Below, one piece after another: positions 15,681 through 23,831 of a stretch of 40,572 nucleotides of DNA. Origin of the DNA: JAAZZIT01 sp964480525 (GTDB lineage Bacteria > Bacillota > Clostridia > Oscillospirales > Ruminococcaceae). The notes beneath the pieces are model-generated. The model was given only the letters and a program-made list of their open reading frames with translations. It ran no database searches and was not told where the DNA came from. The position numbers and the translations under genes were made by a program. The stretch lies in assembly GCA_964480525.1 (NCBI GenBank), contig CAYZOV010000014.1:1-40572 (forward strand). Reading direction: 5' to 3'. The number at the start of each line of letters is the position of its first letter. The first letter of the stretch is position 1.

Positions 15681-16442
15681 ATGAAATTCAGACCTTGTAT
15701 AGATATTCACAACGGCTCGGTAAAACAGATTGTGGGCGGAAGTTTAAAAGACGAAAATAATTCTGCGGTGGATAATTTTGTTTCGGAAAAAAACGCCGAT
15801 TTTTACGCAAAACTTTACAAAAGCCACAACCTCACAGGGGGACATATAATTATTCTAAACCCCGAGGGTAGCGAGTTTTACGGCGCCGACCTAACCCAAG
15901 CAAAACTTGCACTTAGCGAGTTTCCTATGGGTATGCAGATAGGTGGGGGAATTAACGACAAAAACGCAAAAATGTTTCTTGATATGGGTGCAAGCCACGT
16001 TATTGTCACGTCGTTTGTATTCAAAAACGGCTGTATTAACTACGACAATTTGAAGCTGATTAACCGCACGGTGGGGAAAAGTCGTCTTGTAATTGACCTT
16101 TCGTGCAGAAAAAAAGGCGACAAATACTTTATCGTCACCGACCGTTGGCAAAAGTTTACGGAAGTTGAGTTAAACCAAGAAACATTGGATTTTTTCTCTA
16201 AATACTGTGACGAATTTTTAATTCACGCCGTTGACGCCGAGGGAAAAGCAAAAGGAATCCAATCCGACGTAGCAAGCTTTATGGGGAAAAGCTGTGATAT
16301 TCCGTCTACATACGCAGGGGGAATTTCGTCACTTGATGATATTGACCTTTTGTGCAAATACGGCAACGGCAAAATCGACTACACGGTGGGAAGTGCGTTG
16401 GACATTTTCGGCGGGAAAATCCCGTTTACAAGTCTTATTTAA
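15681..16442 (+). CDS. hisA: Eukaryotic-type HisA (ProFAR isomerase)
   Basis: A 253-aa (beta/alpha)8 barrel enzyme for the fourth step of histidine synthesis, isomerising ProFAR to PRFAR. The sequence fits the fungal/plant HIS6 form rather than the usual bacterial HisA: RPCIDIHNGSVKQIVGGSL at the N-terminus, then NFVSEKNADFYAKLY, GGHIIIL, MQIGGGIND, ASHVIVTSFVF, RLVIDLSCRK, DEFLIHAVDAEGKAKGIQ, STYAGGISSLDDI and YTVGSALDIFGG. Catalytic aspartates are expected at CIDIH (Asp8) and HAVDAEG. It is a single gene, with no other his genes beside it. It is divergent from valS and has its own promoter and terminator. Confidence in the family is high; transfer history is inferred. Confidence 0.9.
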   Translation: MKFRPCIDIHNGSVKQIVGGSLKDENNSAVDNFVSEKNADFYAKLYKSHNLTGGHIIILNPEGSEFYGADLTQAKLALSEFPMGMQIGGGINDKNAKMFLDMGASHVIVTSFVFKNGCINYDNLKLINRTVGKSRLVIDLSCRKKGDKYFIVTDRWQKFTEVELNQETLDFFSKYCDEFLIHAVDAEGKAKGIQSDVASFMGKSCDIPSTYAGGISSLDDIDLLCKYGNGKIDYTVGSALDIFGGKIPFTSLI

Positions 16443-16447
16443 ACAAA

Positions 16448-16482
16448 AAACCAAGAGGATACGTCCCCTTGGTTTATTTTTT
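16448..16482. terminator. Bidirectional terminator between hisA and GH13 amylase
   Basis: AAACCAAGAGG (16448-16458), loop ATACGT, CCCCTTGGTTT (16465-16475), then ATTTTTTT. One A/C mismatch in the stem; T-rich on both strands. Confidence 0.8.
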
Positions 16483-17792
16483 TAGTATCTTGCTTTCCAA
16501 ATTTGTGCCGAGTACGGTGGCAGGAAGCTTCCCCCTGCGAAATCGTGAATTTCACCCGTAACAAGGTCGTCTGCCGTAGCACAGCCCGTATCAAAGTACG
16601 CCATAAAACCCTCACCGTCAGCGTTAATTGCTGTCCAAATTTTTTCGCCGTCGCACTCACGACAAATAACGCATTGCTTGTTTGTCAAAACAGGCACGGA
16701 AATTGAGCCGTAGCAAATAGCTTTTTCATTTTTGTGAATTTCCGAAAGTTTTGAAATCCACGCAGAAAGCTCGTTTTCAACAGGCTTTTCAAAACTTGCT
16801 CTAAGAGCAGGGTCGCCCTCGCTTTTATGAGCCTTAGCCCCCCACTCGCTGCCGTAATAAACGCACGGAATACCCGGCATTGTCATCATTAAGGCGTAAA
16901 TGAGCGGAAGATGTTTTTCGTTTGTCAACGTGCTTGCAATTCTGGAAACGTCGTGGTTATCCACAAAGGACAAAAGGTGCATTCCACGGTATCTGCACCA
17001 GTTTTCAGGTCCAAACTGGTTTTTCAGCGAATGGCAAATTTCAAACATATTCATACTGTTAAAGCTGGAATACAAACCCTTGTAGCACTCGTAATTTGTT
17101 GCCGAATGGAGCATTTCGCCATTTACCCAGCGTGAATAATCTCCGTGCAAAAGTTCGCCGATAAGCACAAAATCGGGTTTTATGCTCTGGCAAAATCCCC
17201 TCAATCTCTTTAAAAAATCAAAATCCAAACAGTACGCTACGTCAAGTCTAAGTCCGTCAATGTCAAATTCCTCAATCCAACCACGGACGCAACCAAAAAT
17301 GTGATTAACTACTTCTTCGTTTCTCAAATTAAGCTTAACAAGGTCATAATGACCCTCCCAACCCTCGTACCAAAGTCCGTCGTTATAGTTTGAATTTCCG
17401 CCGAAATCCACGTTAAACCACCATCTGTACGGGGAATTTTCTCTGTTTTTCAGCACGTCCTGAAACGCCCAAAATCCACGTCCAACGTGATTAAACACAC
17501 CGTCAAGCACGACCTTAATGCCGTTTTGGTGAAGTTCTGTGCAAACGCTCGCAAAATCTTCGTTTGTGCCAAGACGACAGTCAATAGTTTTATAGTCACG
17601 GGTGTTATAGCCGTGGGTATCCGACTGGAAAACAGGCGAAAAATACACAGCATTGGCATTTAACCCCTTAATGTGAGGTATCCATTCCTTGACCTTTTCA
17701 ATTCTATTTACAAGCACTCCGTCATTTTCAAAAGGCGCTCCGCAAAATCCCAAAGGGTAAATTTGATAAAAAACACTTTCATATGCCCACAT
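16482..17792 (-). CDS. GH13 alpha-amylase family enzyme, cytoplasmic
   Basis: A 436-aa glycoside hydrolase family 13 enzyme without a signal peptide, so it acts on alpha-glucans or maltodextrins in the cytoplasm. Conserved regions: DGVFNH (97-102), the nucleophile Asp184 in GLRLDVAY, the acid/base Glu213 in LIGELLHGD, and the transition-state stabiliser Asp281 in FVDNHDVSR. The N-terminus (YESVFYQIYPLGFCGAP) starts directly with the barrel, and a short C-terminal beta domain follows. The layout resembles neopullulanase/cyclomaltodextrinase-like enzymes, but the exact specificity is not resolved. The promoter (17840-17868) carries a palindromic operator candidate at 17814-17831. The type I pullulanase gene lies just upstream on the same strand. 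Confidence 0.9.
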   Translation of the reverse strand: MWAYESVFYQIYPLGFCGAPFENDGVLVNRIEKVKEWIPHIKGLNANAVYFSPVFQSDTHGYNTRDYKTIDCRLGTNEDFASVCTELHQNGIKVVLDGVFNHVGRGFWAFQDVLKNRENSPYRWWFNVDFGGNSNYNDGLWYEGWEGHYDLVKLNLRNEEVVNHIFGCVRGWIEEFDIDGLRLDVAYCLDFDFLKRLRGFCQSIKPDFVLIGELLHGDYSRWVNGEMLHSATNYECYKGLYSSFNSMNMFEICHSLKNQFGPENWCRYRGMHLLSFVDNHDVSRIASTLTNEKHLPLIYALMMTMPGIPCVYYGSEWGAKAHKSEGDPALRASFEKPVENELSAWISKLSEIHKNEKAICYGSISVPVLTNKQCVICRECDGEKIWTAINADGEGFMAYFDTGCATADDLVTGEIHDFAGGSFLPPYSAQIWKARY

Positions 17793-17813
17793 AAATAAAA
17801 AATCCTTTCTTTG

Positions 17814-17831
17814 TGCGTTTTATAAAACGCA
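17814..17831. promoter_or_regulatory. 18-bp perfect palindrome, candidate operator of the amylase gene
   Basis: TGCGTTTTATAAAACGCA lies just after the predicted transcription start and before the ribosome binding site. A LacI/GalR-type or similar dimer could bind here and block transcription; alternatively it forms an mRNA hairpin. Binding is inferred. Confidence 0.55.
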
Positions 17832-17839
17832 ACTATTAA

Positions 17840-17868
17840 ATTATACTAAATCGATTTTGTTTTGTCAA
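17840..17868 (-). promoter_or_regulatory. Promoter of the GH13 amylase gene
   Basis: Perfect consensus on the minus strand: TTGACA (17863-17868), 17 bp, TATAAT (17840-17845). Confidence 0.8.
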
Positions 17869-17905
17869 GTGCAATTTGTACATTTTAACCAATATTTAAT
17901 TTTTA

Positions 17906-17942
17906 GCAAAAAAACAAGCTCCCACCCATAGTGAGAGCTTTG
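17906..17942 (-). terminator. pulA terminator
   Basis: Minus strand AAGCTCTCAC, loop, GTGGGAGCTTG, then TTTTTTT. The stem has one mismatch. Confidence 0.75.
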
Positions 17943-17968
17943 CAAATTGAAATTTTAAACCTTTGATT

Positions 17969-19948
17969 TTATTTAGATTTAACTTTTTTCAGCACCAATA
18001 GTGAAATTTCAGGCACTTCAAAAGCCTTTTGTTCCAGAGGAAAATTAACCGATTTTCCGTTTTGGTTAAACCGCACATAAAACCTGCCCAAATCCCAAAG
18101 TTCCTGCGGAATTTCAAACTGTCGTGGGTTGTGGTAGGGATTTATCGCCACCAAAAACACCTCGTCGTCACGTCTAAGGGAATACATTAACAAATTTCCG
18201 TCCTGCTGACCGTAAAATTTATGCACTTGCTCCACCTCTTGTTTGGCGTCAAGTCTGAATAACTTTGAGGATTTTCGCAGAGCGATAAGACCTTTATAAT
18301 AATCGAAAACGTCCTTGTACTTAACTTTTCTGTCCCACTTTATGGAGTTTGTATAGTCGGGTGCGTTCCAGCTGTTTTCGTCGTAAATATTCCAGTCGTT
18401 CGGTTCAACGCCCTCCGGCAAAATTTTCGGCTTAGTTCTCAAAAAGTCCTGTCCGCATTGGATAAACGGCACACCCTGTGACAAAATGACGATTGCCGCC
18501 GCCAATTTATCCATTTTAATTCTCGTTTGCTCGTCCTCGTCCTTTGCACTAATACAAAGTTTATCCCAAACGGTGTTGTTGTCGTGAGCTTCGCAATAAT
18601 TTATCGCCTGTGTTGGTTCAAAAGCCCAACAGCACTCCTGATGATGTCCGTTAAGCTGGTAATGTGGCACACACCCCGTCAAGGCACGGCAAATCGTACC
18701 CGAAGCGTTCATATTTCCGCTGACGTAACCACGGCCGTAGGCGTTAAACGTACCGCCCTTTACGCCGTCACGAATGTTGTCGTTAAAAAGTCCAACCCTG
18801 CCAAAACTGTAACTGTTCCACTTGTACGCAAGTTGGTCTGACGGCAAAGGCGATTCTCCGCCCGTCCAACCCTCACCGTACATTAAAAGTTGTGGGTTGA
18901 TTTTGTTTAGTTCATCTCTAAGGTAATTTACGGTTTCGATATCGTGCAATGCCATCAAATCAAATCTAAAACCGTCCACCTTGTACTCGTTTACCCAAAA
19001 TTTAAGGCTGTCCGCAATAAATTTACGAACCATTTTTCTTTCGGACGCAGTTTCGCAACCGCACCCCGAACCGTTTGTAAATTCGCCGTCTTTTGTTCGG
19101 TGATAATAAAACGGAAATGATTTATGAAATGCCGATTTATCGCTGAAATAGGTATGATTGTACACAACGTCCATAATCACGCCGATTCCACGTTTATGAA
19201 GTTCCATAACCAGCGTTTTAAACTCTCTTATTCTCACCTTTGGGTCGTCGGGGTCTGTAGAATAGCTCCCCTCAAGACAGTTATAATTTTTCGGGTCATA
19301 ACCCCAATTATACTGTGCCCTATGCGGTTTTGATTCGTCAACCGTTGCAAAATCTTCCACCGGCAAAAGCTGGACGTGGGTTATCCCCAATTCCACCAAA
19401 TGGTCAAGACCTGTTTTAACGCCGTTAAACCGTGTTCCCGTTTCGGTAAATCCCAAAAATTTGCCACGGTTTTGCTCGGTTACACCGCTTGTAATGTCAA
19501 TAGAAAAATCTCTGACGTGGGTTTCGTAAATCACGGCGTCGCACGGGCTTTCGCACACGGGATTTTTCACCTTGTCCCACCCGTCGGGGTTTGTGGTGGC
19601 AAAATCCACAATTGCACCACGGTCGCCGTTTACACCGCAAGCTTTTGCGTAAATGTCGATTGTTTCTTCCTTTTGGTTTGAGTATTCGTAGGTAAATGTA
19701 TAAAAATATCCGTCCAGATTTCGCAAAATTTCAACAAACCAAACCCCCGTCCAATGCCGTTCCATAGGCAAACTTTCAACAAGGTTGTCGCCTTTTCCGT
19801 CGATATAAATTTTTAAATAAACGCCCTTTGCATACGGCGCCCAAGTGCGGAATTGCGTTTTGTCGTCAACAATTTTCGCTCCCAAATCGTCCCCGTCGTA
19901 ATAATGTTTTTCGTCAAATTCCCTATAATCCTTTATACTATGTGGCAT
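17969..19948 (-). CDS. pulA: Type I pullulanase (GH13)
   Basis: A 659-aa debranching enzyme that cleaves alpha-1,6 links in pullulan, glycogen or amylopectin fragments. The N-terminal beta domain (CBM48-like) covers about 1-125 (TQFRTWAPYAKGVYL). The pullulanase signature YNWGYDPKNYN is at 213-223. Catalytic residues are Asp330 in FRFDLMALHD, Glu359 in YGEGWTGG and Asp456 in CEAHDNN. There is no signal peptide, so it is cytoplasmic and fits glycogen or imported maltodextrin use together with the adjacent GH13 enzyme. It starts only 38 bp after psd with GGAAGGA, so it appears to be the last gene of the phospholipid run, an odd partner. Confidence 0.94.
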   Translation of the reverse strand: MPHSIKDYREFDEKHYYDGDDLGAKIVDDKTQFRTWAPYAKGVYLKIYIDGKGDNLVESLPMERHWTGVWFVEILRNLDGYFYTFTYEYSNQKEETIDIYAKACGVNGDRGAIVDFATTNPDGWDKVKNPVCESPCDAVIYETHVRDFSIDITSGVTEQNRGKFLGFTETGTRFNGVKTGLDHLVELGITHVQLLPVEDFATVDESKPHRAQYNWGYDPKNYNCLEGSYSTDPDDPKVRIREFKTLVMELHKRGIGVIMDVVYNHTYFSDKSAFHKSFPFYYHRTKDGEFTNGSGCGCETASERKMVRKFIADSLKFWVNEYKVDGFRFDLMALHDIETVNYLRDELNKINPQLLMYGEGWTGGESPLPSDQLAYKWNSYSFGRVGLFNDNIRDGVKGGTFNAYGRGYVSGNMNASGTICRALTGCVPHYQLNGHHQECCWAFEPTQAINYCEAHDNNTVWDKLCISAKDEDEQTRIKMDKLAAAIVILSQGVPFIQCGQDFLRTKPKILPEGVEPNDWNIYDENSWNAPDYTNSIKWDRKVKYKDVFDYYKGLIALRKSSKLFRLDAKQEVEQVHKFYGQQDGNLLMYSLRRDDEVFLVAINPYHNPRQFEIPQELWDLGRFYVRFNQNGKSVNFPLEQKAFEVPEISLLVLKKVKSK

Positions 19949-19986
19949 AAAAAATAAGCCGTTCCTTCCGATTTTCTTTTAGATTT

Positions 19987-20853
19987 TTAATCCCTGACCG
20001 CCAGAGTTCTGCCCTGTTTGATTATGGTTTCAAAACCCTGTTTTGTGCGGTTTATAAGTTTTTGGGGCGGTTTAATCATGCCGTTTTGCACAAACACGAC
20101 TATGGTTGAACCGCCAAATTCAAATTTCCCTTTTTCGCTCCCTTTGAAAACACGCTGCACACCCTTATGACAGTTGGAAATTTTTCCTACAAGGGTCGCC
20201 CCCACTTCCATTTGAACAATTTCGCCGAAAACGGGCGACGTAATCACGCAATACTCTCTGGTGTTTTCCTTAAACACCTGAAAATGTTCAAACGCAACAG
20301 GGTTTACCGTGTGAAAAACTCCGTCGATATGCACATTTTTGCCCTTTTGCCCGTCACAGGCATAGCAATATCTGTGATAATCGTCCACGGTCAAGCGAAT
20401 AACAAAAGCATATCCGTTTTGAAACTTTTTTGCAAGAATTTTGTCTTGCAAAAGACTTTCGCAGGTGTAATTTGAATTTTTAATTTCAAAAACGCTCTTT
20501 TCGTTTATCTCAAAAACACTCACTTTGCCGTCGGCAGGACTAATCAAGGCGTTTTCGTCCTTTTCCACGGGGCGGTTTTCGGGTTTGATTTTGCGTGTAA
20601 AAAAGTCGTTATAACTTTTAAATCTGCTTTTTTCGTAAAGGGACAAGTCAATATTATTGCGTTTGACAAACCCCTTTATGAAAATTTTTGAAAAAGAGCA
20701 CGAAAGGATTTTTCCGCCAAGTTTTGACACCCACGGCGAAACCCCGATTTTAATTATACATCTGCCGAAAAAATTTCGGTAAAGTTTTTCCAAAAATTTA
20801 TCCTGAGAGGTCTGCACCTCAAAGGTTTTGCCGTTTTCGTCAACATATTTCAT
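19987..20853 (-). CDS. psd: Phosphatidylserine decarboxylase proenzyme
   Basis: A 288-aa pyruvoyl enzyme converting phosphatidylserine to phosphatidylethanolamine at the membrane. The autocleavage site GGST is at 247-250 (FEFGGSTIVVF), where Ser249 becomes the pyruvoyl group of the small alpha chain. The Asp of SPADGK (about 108) and the His of DDYHRY (160) are likely members of the Asp-His-Ser triad. The length fits the clostridial/type II form. The start codon overlaps the pssA stop (TAATG), so the two enzymes of the pathway are translationally coupled. Confidence 0.95.
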   Translation of the reverse strand: MKYVDENGKTFEVQTSQDKFLEKLYRNFFGRCIIKIGVSPWVSKLGGKILSCSFSKIFIKGFVKRNNIDLSLYEKSRFKSYNDFFTRKIKPENRPVEKDENALISPADGKVSVFEINEKSVFEIKNSNYTCESLLQDKILAKKFQNGYAFVIRLTVDDYHRYCYACDGQKGKNVHIDGVFHTVNPVAFEHFQVFKENTREYCVITSPVFGEIVQMEVGATLVGKISNCHKGVQRVFKGSEKGKFEFGGSTIVVFVQNGMIKPPQKLINRTKQGFETIIKQGRTLAVRD

Positions 20854-21476
20854 TACAAAATACCCTCAATAAATCCCAAAACGATAATTACCGCAAGTAT
20901 TCCCAACAGCAAAATGCCTTTCAAAGTCGGCTTTTTAACCTTGATATTAAGCACGAACAAAATTGAAATCAGCACCATAAAGCCTTGAAAAAAGTATGGG
21001 AAAACCGCCTTTGACATATACTCTTTTCCTATGTACAAAAGTGGCAGAATTATTGCGGTGGACGTAACGGGAAGTCCCTGATATTCCTTGCGGTTTTCGG
21101 TTGTGGAACGCTGTCTTTCTTCTTCCATAACATTGAAAAATCCCAAACGGATAACCCCGCCCAGAACAATAAGCATTGCCGAAACAAGTCCCAACCCATA
21201 GTTAAACCCAAAGGAATAACCGATTACGGCAGGGAAAACCGTAAAACAAACAAGGTCGCAAAGGCTGTCAATCTGAATACCGAAAACTTTTTCACGTTCG
21301 GTACGTTTTTTGCAGGTTCTTGCGATTTTGCCGTCGAAAAGGTCGCAAACCCCCGAAAACAGCAGGCACAAAAACGCCACGGGATAATTTTTATCCACAA
21401 CTTGAGTTATTCCGAAAACCGACGAACACAGTCCGATATATGTTAAAATAACAGTATAGTTATAAAATCCTATCAT
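20853..21476 (-). CDS. pssA: CDP-diacylglycerol-serine O-phosphatidyltransferase
   Basis: A 207-aa integral membrane enzyme of the CDP-alcohol phosphatidyltransferase family, with about six hydrophobic helices. It joins CDP-diacylglycerol and serine to make phosphatidylserine. The family signature DGxxAR(x)nG(x)3D(x)3D is visible as FDGKIART...FGIQIDSLCD (about 46-76), which binds the divalent metals. The following psd gene, whose enzyme uses phosphatidylserine, supports the serine specificity over glycerol or inositol. It lies 33 bp after the MraY-like gene. Confidence 0.92.
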   Translation of the reverse strand: MIGFYNYTVILTYIGLCSSVFGITQVVDKNYPVAFLCLLFSGVCDLFDGKIARTCKKRTEREKVFGIQIDSLCDLVCFTVFPAVIGYSFGFNYGLGLVSAMLIVLGGVIRLGFFNVMEEERQRSTTENRKEYQGLPVTSTAIILPLLYIGKEYMSKAVFPYFFQGFMVLISILFVLNIKVKKPTLKGILLLGILAVIIVLGFIEGIL

Positions 21477-21509
21477 TTAAATTTCTCCTTTTTTAACGTT
21501 TTTGCGGTT

Positions 21510-22475
21510 TTAAATTGCAATTGCGATAAAAGCTCCGGAAACAATACATTGCAAAATTACAAGTCTGAAAACTGTCTGGGTATCGCTCCAGCCGTTGTTT
21601 TTTCTCAAATGGTCATGAATCGGTGTGCGGATATTCTTCATGAAATTTTTAAGTTTGAGATAACGTATTGCCGACAGTTTGATAAGTCCCATACCGCCGT
21701 CAATAACAAGCACAATCGCACACGGGATAAACATTATCGGTGCGGAAGTTTTCAAAAAGCACACCGCAAGCATAACCCCCAACGCTCTGGAACCTGCGTC
21801 GCCCATAAGCATTTTGCTGGGACTTGCGTTAAACCAAAGATAAGCAAGAACGCAAGCAATCATTATTACCACAATTTCCTCAAAGTGGCTGTCGGGTGCA
21901 AGTTTGTGAATAAGCACAATGGACGACATAAGCGACACCACGCAAAGGCTTGCGCAAAGTCCGTCCACACCGTCGGAACAGTTTGTCACGTTGATACTAG
22001 CCCACACCAGAATTGTACCGAGAACAACAAAAAGCACAGGTGGAATTGTGAAATCAATTCCGAGGGTTGCAATAACAATATGGGACGAATTGAATTTATA
22101 ATAAGCATACGCAAGCGCTACCGAAATAACAAGGTCAAGCACGCCTTTTTTGCCTTCGCCCCACGGCGTAGACGCTGCGTCGTCGAAATATCCCGTCATC
22201 ATAGAGCAAAAAACAAGCAAAATGTAGGAAATATATTCCACGTCAAGGCGCACCGTCAAAACACAGGAAATCACAAACGCAATAATCAGAATAAGTCCCG
22301 CACCACGGGGTTTGCCCTCGCTTAAAGCGCCGTTTACGGCAAATTCTCTGCCCTGGTCCTTTGGCAAAATTTTTCTGAAATGCACAAATCCCAAAAAGGT
22401 TATCAAAAACGGCAACATTATTGTAAAAGCAAGTTCCAGACCTGCATATTTTCCGTTAAACAAAATCTCCAACAT
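21510..22475 (-). CDS. MraY-like phospho-sugar polyprenyl-phosphate transferase
   Basis: A 321-aa membrane protein with about nine or ten helices, of the MraY/WecA (glycosyltransferase 4) family. Members move phospho-MurNAc-pentapeptide or a phospho-sugar from UDP to undecaprenyl phosphate. MraY-type motifs are NCSDGVDGLCAS (about 160-171), MGDAGSRALG (about 223-232) and the HxH-type loop IHDHLRKNNGWSDTQTVFR near the C-terminus, close to the HHHFE...GWSE motif of MraY. It sits outside a dcw division cluster and beside phospholipid genes, so it may be a second MraY or serve another wall polymer. Promoter at 22532-22560; ribosome binding site AAAGGACG. Confidence 0.82.
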   Translation of the reverse strand: MLEILFNGKYAGLELAFTIMLPFLITFLGFVHFRKILPKDQGREFAVNGALSEGKPRGAGLILIIAFVISCVLTVRLDVEYISYILLVFCSMMTGYFDDAASTPWGEGKKGVLDLVISVALAYAYYKFNSSHIVIATLGIDFTIPPVLFVVLGTILVWASINVTNCSDGVDGLCASLCVVSLMSSIVLIHKLAPDSHFEEIVVIMIACVLAYLWFNASPSKMLMGDAGSRALGVMLAVCFLKTSAPIMFIPCAIVLVIDGGMGLIKLSAIRYLKLKNFMKNIRTPIHDHLRKNNGWSDTQTVFRLVILQCIVSGAFIAIAI

Positions 22476-22531
22476 AACATACTCGTCCTTTTCATTGAAT
22501 TTTTAAACAAAATTTTCTGTCATACATACTT

Positions 22532-22560
22532 ATTATAATATATTTTTTCAAACTTTTCAA
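22532..22560 (-). promoter_or_regulatory. Promoter of the mraY-like/pssA/psd/pulA run
   Basis: Minus strand TTGAAA (22555-22560), 17 bp, TATAAT (22532-22537). Confidence 0.7.
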
Positions 22561-22603
22561 TATGTTTTTGCACAAAAAATTTCACACCGTTAAATATTTC
22601 TTA

Positions 22604-22632
22604 TTGAAAATTTGTGCAAAATGCTGTAAAAT
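22604..22632 (+). promoter_or_regulatory. nth promoter
   Basis: TTGAAA (22604-22609), 17 bp, TAAAAT (22627-22632), divergent from the mraY-like promoter. Confidence 0.65.
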
Positions 22633-22674
22633 TAAGTTTGAAAGAAAAATCAAGACCAAAAAGGAATGAAAAAT

Positions 22675-23304
22675 ATGACTTTGAAAGAAAAATGCAACCG
22701 CATAATTTTGTTGCTCGAAGAAAAATACCCCCACGCAATCTGTTCGCTTGAATACACCCAACCTCACGAACTTATGATTGCGGGCAGACTTTCGGCGCAA
22801 TGCACCGACGCAAGGGTGAATATTGTCACAAAAGAACTTTTTGCAAAATACAAGTCGGTTGATGACTTTGCAAACGCCGATATTTCGGAAGTTGAAGAAA
22901 TTATAAAACCGTGCGGACTTTACAAAACAAAGGCAAAATCCGTGGTGGAAATGTGCCGACAGCTAAGAGATAACTTCGGCGGTGAAATTCCGAAAACCGT
23001 GGAAGAACTGACCACTTTGTCGGGAATCGGCAGAAAAACCGCAAACCTTGTTATGGGGGACGTTCACGGACTTCCTGCGGTGGTGACAGACACCCATTGC
23101 ATACGGATATGCGGTCGTTTGGGGCTGACGAAAAACAAAGAACCGAAAAACGTTGAGGACGATTTGAGGAAAATTCTGCCCCCTGAAAAATCTTCGGATT
23201 TTTGCCACCGAATGGTGCTTTTCGGTCGTGAAATCTGCAAGGCACGGGGCGAAAGGTGCGATATATGCCCTCTGAAAAGTTTGTGCGACAGCCGACAAAA
23301 ATAG
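22675..23304 (+). CDS. nth: Endonuclease III (DNA glycosylase/AP lyase)
   Basis: A 209-aa base-excision repair enzyme removing oxidised pyrimidines. The helix-hairpin-helix LSGIGRKTANLV (about 111-122) contains the catalytic Lys, and VVTDTH (about 133-138) the catalytic Asp. The C-terminal iron-sulfur cluster motif C-x6-C-x2-C-x5-C is visible as CKARGERCDICPLKSLC. The second ATG (22675) is preferred because AAGGA at 22661-22665 directly abuts the first in-frame ATG (22666) and is 9 nt from the second. Confidence 0.95.
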   Translation: MTLKEKCNRIILLLEEKYPHAICSLEYTQPHELMIAGRLSAQCTDARVNIVTKELFAKYKSVDDFANADISEVEEIIKPCGLYKTKAKSVVEMCRQLRDNFGGEIPKTVEELTTLSGIGRKTANLVMGDVHGLPAVVTDTHCIRICGRLGLTKNKEPKNVEDDLRKILPPEKSSDFCHRMVLFGREICKARGERCDICPLKSLCDSRQK

Positions 23305-23320
23305 TTATTTCATAATATGC

Positions 23321-23352
23321 AAAAAGCCTGCTCTTTGGGAGCGGGCTTTTTT
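23321..23352. terminator. Bidirectional terminator between nth and XRE gene
   Basis: AAAAAGCCTGCTC and GAGCGGGCTTTTTT form a stem with A/T-rich ends on both strands. Confidence 0.8.
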
Positions 23353-23680
23353 ACATTTTTAATTTCAATAAATCCTCAACCATTTTCAGCAAGGTTTCCA
23401 GAGTTTTCGGCGGCAGTTTTTCCACCATATCGTTAAGTTTTTTGAAAACGGAACTTGACTGTGGGTTTTCGTTAAAAGGTTCAAAAAGTTCCCCGACGGA
23501 AATGTCAAGTCCGTTTGCCAGTTTTTCAATAGTTTCAAGTGAAGCATTTTTTTCGCCACGTTCGATTTGACCTATATATGTGTTGTGCAAACCACTTTTT
23601 TCCGCAAGTTTTTCTTGGCTCATACCCTTTTCTTTTCTAAGCTGTCTTATGCGTTTCCCGAATTTTTCGGCAATAGTCAT
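23351..23680 (-). CDS. XRE-family helix-turn-helix regulator
   Basis: A 109-aa DNA-binding protein. The N-terminal Cro/C1-type domain (about 8-65) reads GKRIRQLRKEKGMSQEKLAEKSG, then LHNTYIGQIERGEKNASLETIEKLANGLDISVGELF, close to restriction-modification controller and small phage-type repressors. A C-terminal helical segment (75-109, KLNDMVEKLPPKTLETLLKMVEDLLKLKM) may be used for dimerisation. No restriction or phage gene is nearby. It is divergent from two lipoprotein genes, with palindromes in the shared intergenic region, so it probably autoregulates and controls the neighbours. Confidence 0.85.
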   Translation of the reverse strand: MTIAEKFGKRIRQLRKEKGMSQEKLAEKSGLHNTYIGQIERGEKNASLETIEKLANGLDISVGELFEPFNENPQSSSVFKKLNDMVEKLPPKTLETLLKMVEDLLKLKM

Positions 23681-23697
23681 CTTTATTCACCTCTAAA

Positions 23698-23717
23698 ATA
23701 TAGACTAAAGTATATAT
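23698..23717. promoter_or_regulatory. Imperfect palindrome, candidate XRE operator 1
   Basis: ATATAGACT-AA-AGTATATAT, one mismatch between the arms, 18 bp before the XRE start codon. It shares the ACT/AGT inner half-sites with the palindrome at 23762-23774. Confidence 0.4.
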
Positions 23718-23737
23718 TTTATTTTTTCAACAGACTA

Positions 23738-23774
23738 TTGACATTATTCAACAAGAGTTGTATACTATAAGTAT
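23738..23774 (+). promoter_or_regulatory. Promoter of lipoprotein genes with overlapping palindrome
   Basis: TTGACA (23738-23743), 17 bp, TATACT (23761-23766). The perfect palindrome ATACT-ATA-AGTAT (23762-23774) overlaps the -10 box, a typical repressor position. Binding by the XRE protein is inferred. Confidence 0.6.
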
Positions 23775-23831
23775 GATTTTTAATTAAATATGCACTATTG
23801 ATAAGACTTGTACGTTTTAAGGAGGAAACTT

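Noticed and set aside
21549..22325. 258-codon frame antisense to the mraY-like gene
   Set aside because: His/Asn/Lys-rich composition typical of an antisense shadow, and no ribosome binding site.
23351..23680. Restriction-modification controller or prophage repressor
   Set aside because: The domain resembles them, but no methylase, endonuclease, integrase or phage gene is in the neighbourhood.
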